From Chamaesiphon sp. (GTDB lineage: Bacteria; Cyanobacteriota; Cyanobacteriia; Cyanobacteriales; Chamaesiphonaceae), in NCBI GenBank assembly GCA_026785875.1, contig JAJAZF010000484.1:1-7460 (forward strand): a stretch of DNA of 7,460 bases. The letters are read 5' to 3'. Below, in pieces: positions 5,900-7,460 of this stretch (position 1 is its first letter; each line of letters begins with the position of its first letter). A program made the position numbers and the translations under genes. The notes beneath the pieces were generated by a model. It worked only from the letters and a program-made list of their open reading frames with translations, was not told where the DNA came from and searched no databases.

Positions 5900-6154
5900 C
5901 TAGCCAAACAGATTATCTAATCCATCATCGATCGCTCCAAATTCAGACTTAGGCGGCTGAGATGTTCGCTCTGGCTGCTCTTTAGCAGTTTTAATGGCGG
6001 ACTTAGGTTGAGGGATCGAAACATCTCGCTCCAAGGGCAACTCCACACTTACCCCAACTACCTGCCGTAAAAAATGGGCGTGTTGGGATAGAGCATTGCA
6101 GCTTTCTAGAGTTGAAGCTGATAGTTTTAAGTTAACCAAAGCTAACAGATGCAA
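5900..6154 (-). pseudogene. 3' fragment of an unrecognised host gene cut by the IS607-type element
   Basis: An open minus-strand frame of 84 codons starts only at TTG 6154, overlapping the end of the tnpB remnant. It reads like a genuine protein C-terminus: an amphipathic helix region (L-S-A-S-T-L-E-S-C-N-A-L-S-Q-H-A-H-F-L-R-Q-V-V-G, residues 11-34), a Pro/Lys/Glu-rich linker (40-70) and an acidic-hydrophobic tip I-D-D-G-L-D-N-L-F-G. Such tips in bacteria often bind partner proteins; L-D-N-L-F loosely resembles clamp-binding pentapeptides. No family is recognised. On the other side of the element the frame at 7341-7460 has a matching character, so both may be parts of one gene. Confidence 0.45.
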
Positions 6155-6920
6155 CCTTCTTACGAAGATCGGGACTATCCACCAATGCCTTCAGAAAAAT
6201 TCCTCTGGCTCCGTTGATATCTCGATCGAGTGTCACACCCTGAGATGTGATTGATTTTCGAGAACCAATATTAATTATTTCACCTGTCCAACTCGCAGTT
6301 TTACTAGTATATTCTTCAGTCACCACAACTACTTCAGAACCATTTTCAATAGCTTTGTTCATCAATCTTTGACGGAATTGATAATGTGAGCAAGTCATCA
6401 TCGCTCTAGCTGTTTTGGTTCTAATCTTCCTGGTTGCTTTCTTACTGCTGGGCGGGTTCCCCGCCCAGCTAACCATTTGGCTAGTTTCAAAAGCTGGGAT
6501 GAGAATAGTTGAAAAGTTTTTAGTCAGGAAGTTGGCAGCTTGAAAATGTAGCTCAGAGACAAGATTTTTGATTTTAATCCGAATCTTAGCGGCTGGCTTC
6601 CATAGCTTTCTTGACATCAGATTATCTAAATGCTGGCATAGTCGATAGATTCTACCGATACATTGAGTCATGAGCATCTTTGATAGCCAGTTGACGAATA
6701 TGGGAAGGACAAAAACTAGACCACTCTGGGAGTGAGTAATAGATCTCTTTTTTGTTCTTCATAAAATTAGCAACAGATCCCTCTTGATTCAAGAAATCAA
6801 TCGATTTGTTGTAGGCTACTCTGGAGATCCCGAACCACTGCGCCAAAATGTTCTTCTGTGCTGCTGTCGGAAATACTCGAATCTTTCGACATCTTGTTAT
6901 TTGTATACCGTCTTTGACCG
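6132..6920 (-). pseudogene. tnpB: TnpB remnant, central deletion removes the first RuvC motif
   Basis: From about 6920 the frame ending at 6652 encodes a TnpB N-terminus (Q-I-T-R-C-R-K-I-R-V-F-P-T, Q-W-F-G-I-S-R-V-A-Y-N-K, A-I-K-D-A). It then breaks, and a shifted frame from about 6665 resumes far downstream in the protein: R-I-Y-R-L-C-Q-H-L-D-N-L, L-V-S-E-L-H-F-Q, I-L-I-P-A-F-E-T-S-Q-M (RuvC-II Glu), Y-T-S-K-T-A-S-W-T-G and D-R-D-I-N-G-A-R-G (RuvC-III Asp). The segment with the first catalytic Asp (D-P-G type) is missing, a loss of well over 100 residues. Where relatives usually have Cys in T-S-K-T-C-S-W this copy has Ala, which weakens the zinc ribbon. TnpB is an RNA-guided DNA nuclease, and this copy cannot be active. 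No start codon was found for the N-terminal part. Confidence 0.8.
6447..6469. repeat. 23-base palindrome inserted in frame in tnpB
   Basis: GCTGGGCGGG (6447-6456) and CCCGCCCAGC (6460-6469) are perfect inverted arms around a TTC loop. It encodes an extra W-A-G-N-P-P-type segment between Q-M-V-S and S-K-K-A-T-R-K-I-R, where TnpB relatives run directly on. The net insertion is about 21 bases with AGC present on both sides, so the frame is kept. GC-rich palindromes of this form are scattered in cyanobacterial genomes, and very small mobile repeats have been described in Nostoc. Confidence 0.6.
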
Positions 6921-7333
6921 TACAACCTACAACTGAAGATCTGGATGATAGCGAGGAGATCTTCGGTAAGCTCTCGTTGTGGGTCTGATATTGACTGATT
7001 GAGAACCAGGAGTTCACTGCCACAGGATTGTAAAATCCACTCAATAAGTTCGACTCCAAACCTTGCAAGGCGGTCTTTGTGGGCAACCACAACTGTGAGC
7101 TGATCACCGGACAATCCTCTTGCCAGTAAGGTTTTAAGACCCTTCCTTTTGTAGTTGAGTCCGCTGGCAATATCAGTAATAATCTCTGCTTGGGGGTAAA
7201 GTCCCCGCATATAAGCGATTTGACTATCAAGGTCTGCACGTTGCTTGCTTGAAGAAACACGGCAATAGCAAACAACAGTGGGAAGTTTTGATGTTCCTGT
7301 GTAGCTAGCGACATCATAAAGGGAGCATCCCAC
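6797..7333 (-). pseudogene. tnpA: IS607-type serine recombinase TnpA, N-terminal HTH missing
   Basis: The frame gives 178 residues from GTG 7333, with a stop codon two codons upstream. It begins at S-L-Y-D-V-A-S-Y, which in complete relatives follows a MerR-like helix-turn-helix of about 45-50 residues; that domain is absent. The catalytic domain looks whole: V-C-Y-C-R-V-S-S-S-K-Q with the nucleophile Ser27, I-T-D-I-A-S-G-L-N-Y-K-R-K-G-L, V-A-H-K-D-R-L-A-R-F-G (Arg88, Arg91) and E-L-T-E-D-L-L-A-I-I-Q-I-F-S-C-R. The C-terminal 40 residues overlap the tnpB remnant in another frame and may be aberrant. Without the DNA-binding domain it should not recognise element ends. The family call is confident. 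Confidence 0.82.
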
Positions 7334-7340
7334 TTTTTAT

Positions 7341-7460
7341 TTAGCGATCGCAAATTAATCCGTTGAGGTAGGCACAGCGATGGGCAAGGACTTGAGGAAT
7401 ATTTTCAAATTTCCACTGTGCCCCAGAAATTTGAGTGCGACGATCGATCTGTTTAATCGT
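7341..7460 (-). pseudogene. Fragment of an unrecognised gene entering from the right edge
   Basis: The frame is open from the window edge to TAA at 7341-7343, giving 39 codons (I-K-Q-I-D-R-R-T-Q-I-S-G-A-Q-W-K-F, I-P-Q-V-L-A-H-R-C-A-Y-L-N-G-L-I). It reads like real protein and ends within a HIP1 site (7344-7351) just before the tnpA remnant. No family is recognised. It shares strand and character with the fragment at 5900-6154, so the simplest reading is the 5' part of a gene interrupted by the IS607-type element. It could also be the natural end of a separate gene. Confidence 0.45.

Larger units (their letters stand above)
6132..7340 (-). mobile_element. Decayed IS607-family element (tnpA-tnpB)
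   Basis: A serine recombinase of TnpA type is followed on the same strand by a TnpB remnant, the IS607 arrangement. Both are damaged: tnpA lacks its N-terminal DNA-binding part and tnpB lacks a central block. IS607 elements move with a serine recombinase and leave no target duplication, so ends cannot be fixed by repeats. The limits given are those of coding similarity and flanking frames. The element is probably immobile. Confidence 0.75.

Noticed and set aside
1..7460. CRISPR array, tRNA or rRNA genes
   Set aside because: No regularly spaced direct repeats and no recognisable tRNA or rRNA sequence were seen on either strand.

Overview
The window looks like accessory DNA from a cyanobacterium. 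Three copies of the cyanobacterial HIP1 octamer GCGATCGC (near 2965, 4946 and 7344) and very many CGATCG hexamers support this. Protein resemblances are cyanobacterial in flavour: a choice-of-anchor L secreted protein remnant, a free-standing ClpC N-domain repeat, a CoiA-like remnant and an IS607-family element. I cannot tell plasmid from chromosome, and all family assignments were made by eye.

Left part (1-2160, minus strand). A LemA-family membrane protein runs off the left edge. Next come a frameshifted and truncated remnant of a secreted choice-of-anchor L protein, a gene-poor stretch, and a small protein with one ClpC-type N-domain repeat plus a predicted coiled-coil tail.

Centre left (2080-3516, plus strand). 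A promoter-like sequence lies next to a 9-bp inverted repeat, in the divergent gap opposite the Clp_N gene. It precedes two overlapping genes. The first resembles the accessory (HIRAN / HipA N-subdomain-like) partner of HipA-type kinases. The second resembles a HipA-like kinase that keeps its N-lobe and its extreme C-terminal helices but has no recognisable catalytic core. This is the most unusual item in the window.

Centre (3692-5081). Remnants follow: a CoiA-like nuclease fragment without a start codon, then two open stretches in alternating frames. After these comes about 450 bases without a convincing gene. It contains a long-range 11-bp stem, inner hairpins, a TATAAT box and a T-tract, a possible small RNA.

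Right centre (5024-5701, plus strand). A compact toxin-antitoxin operon: strong promoter, AbrB/MazE-type antitoxin, then a Doc/Fic-type toxin overlapping it by 4 bases.

Right part (5900-7460, minus strand). A decayed IS607-family element (serine recombinase TnpA lacking its N-terminal DNA-binding domain, TnpB lacking its first RuvC motif) appears to split an unrecognised host gene, with candidate fragments on both sides. A 23-base near-perfect palindrome sits in frame inside tnpB. Overall this is a patchwork of toxin-antitoxin-like modules, decayed genes and mobile DNA.
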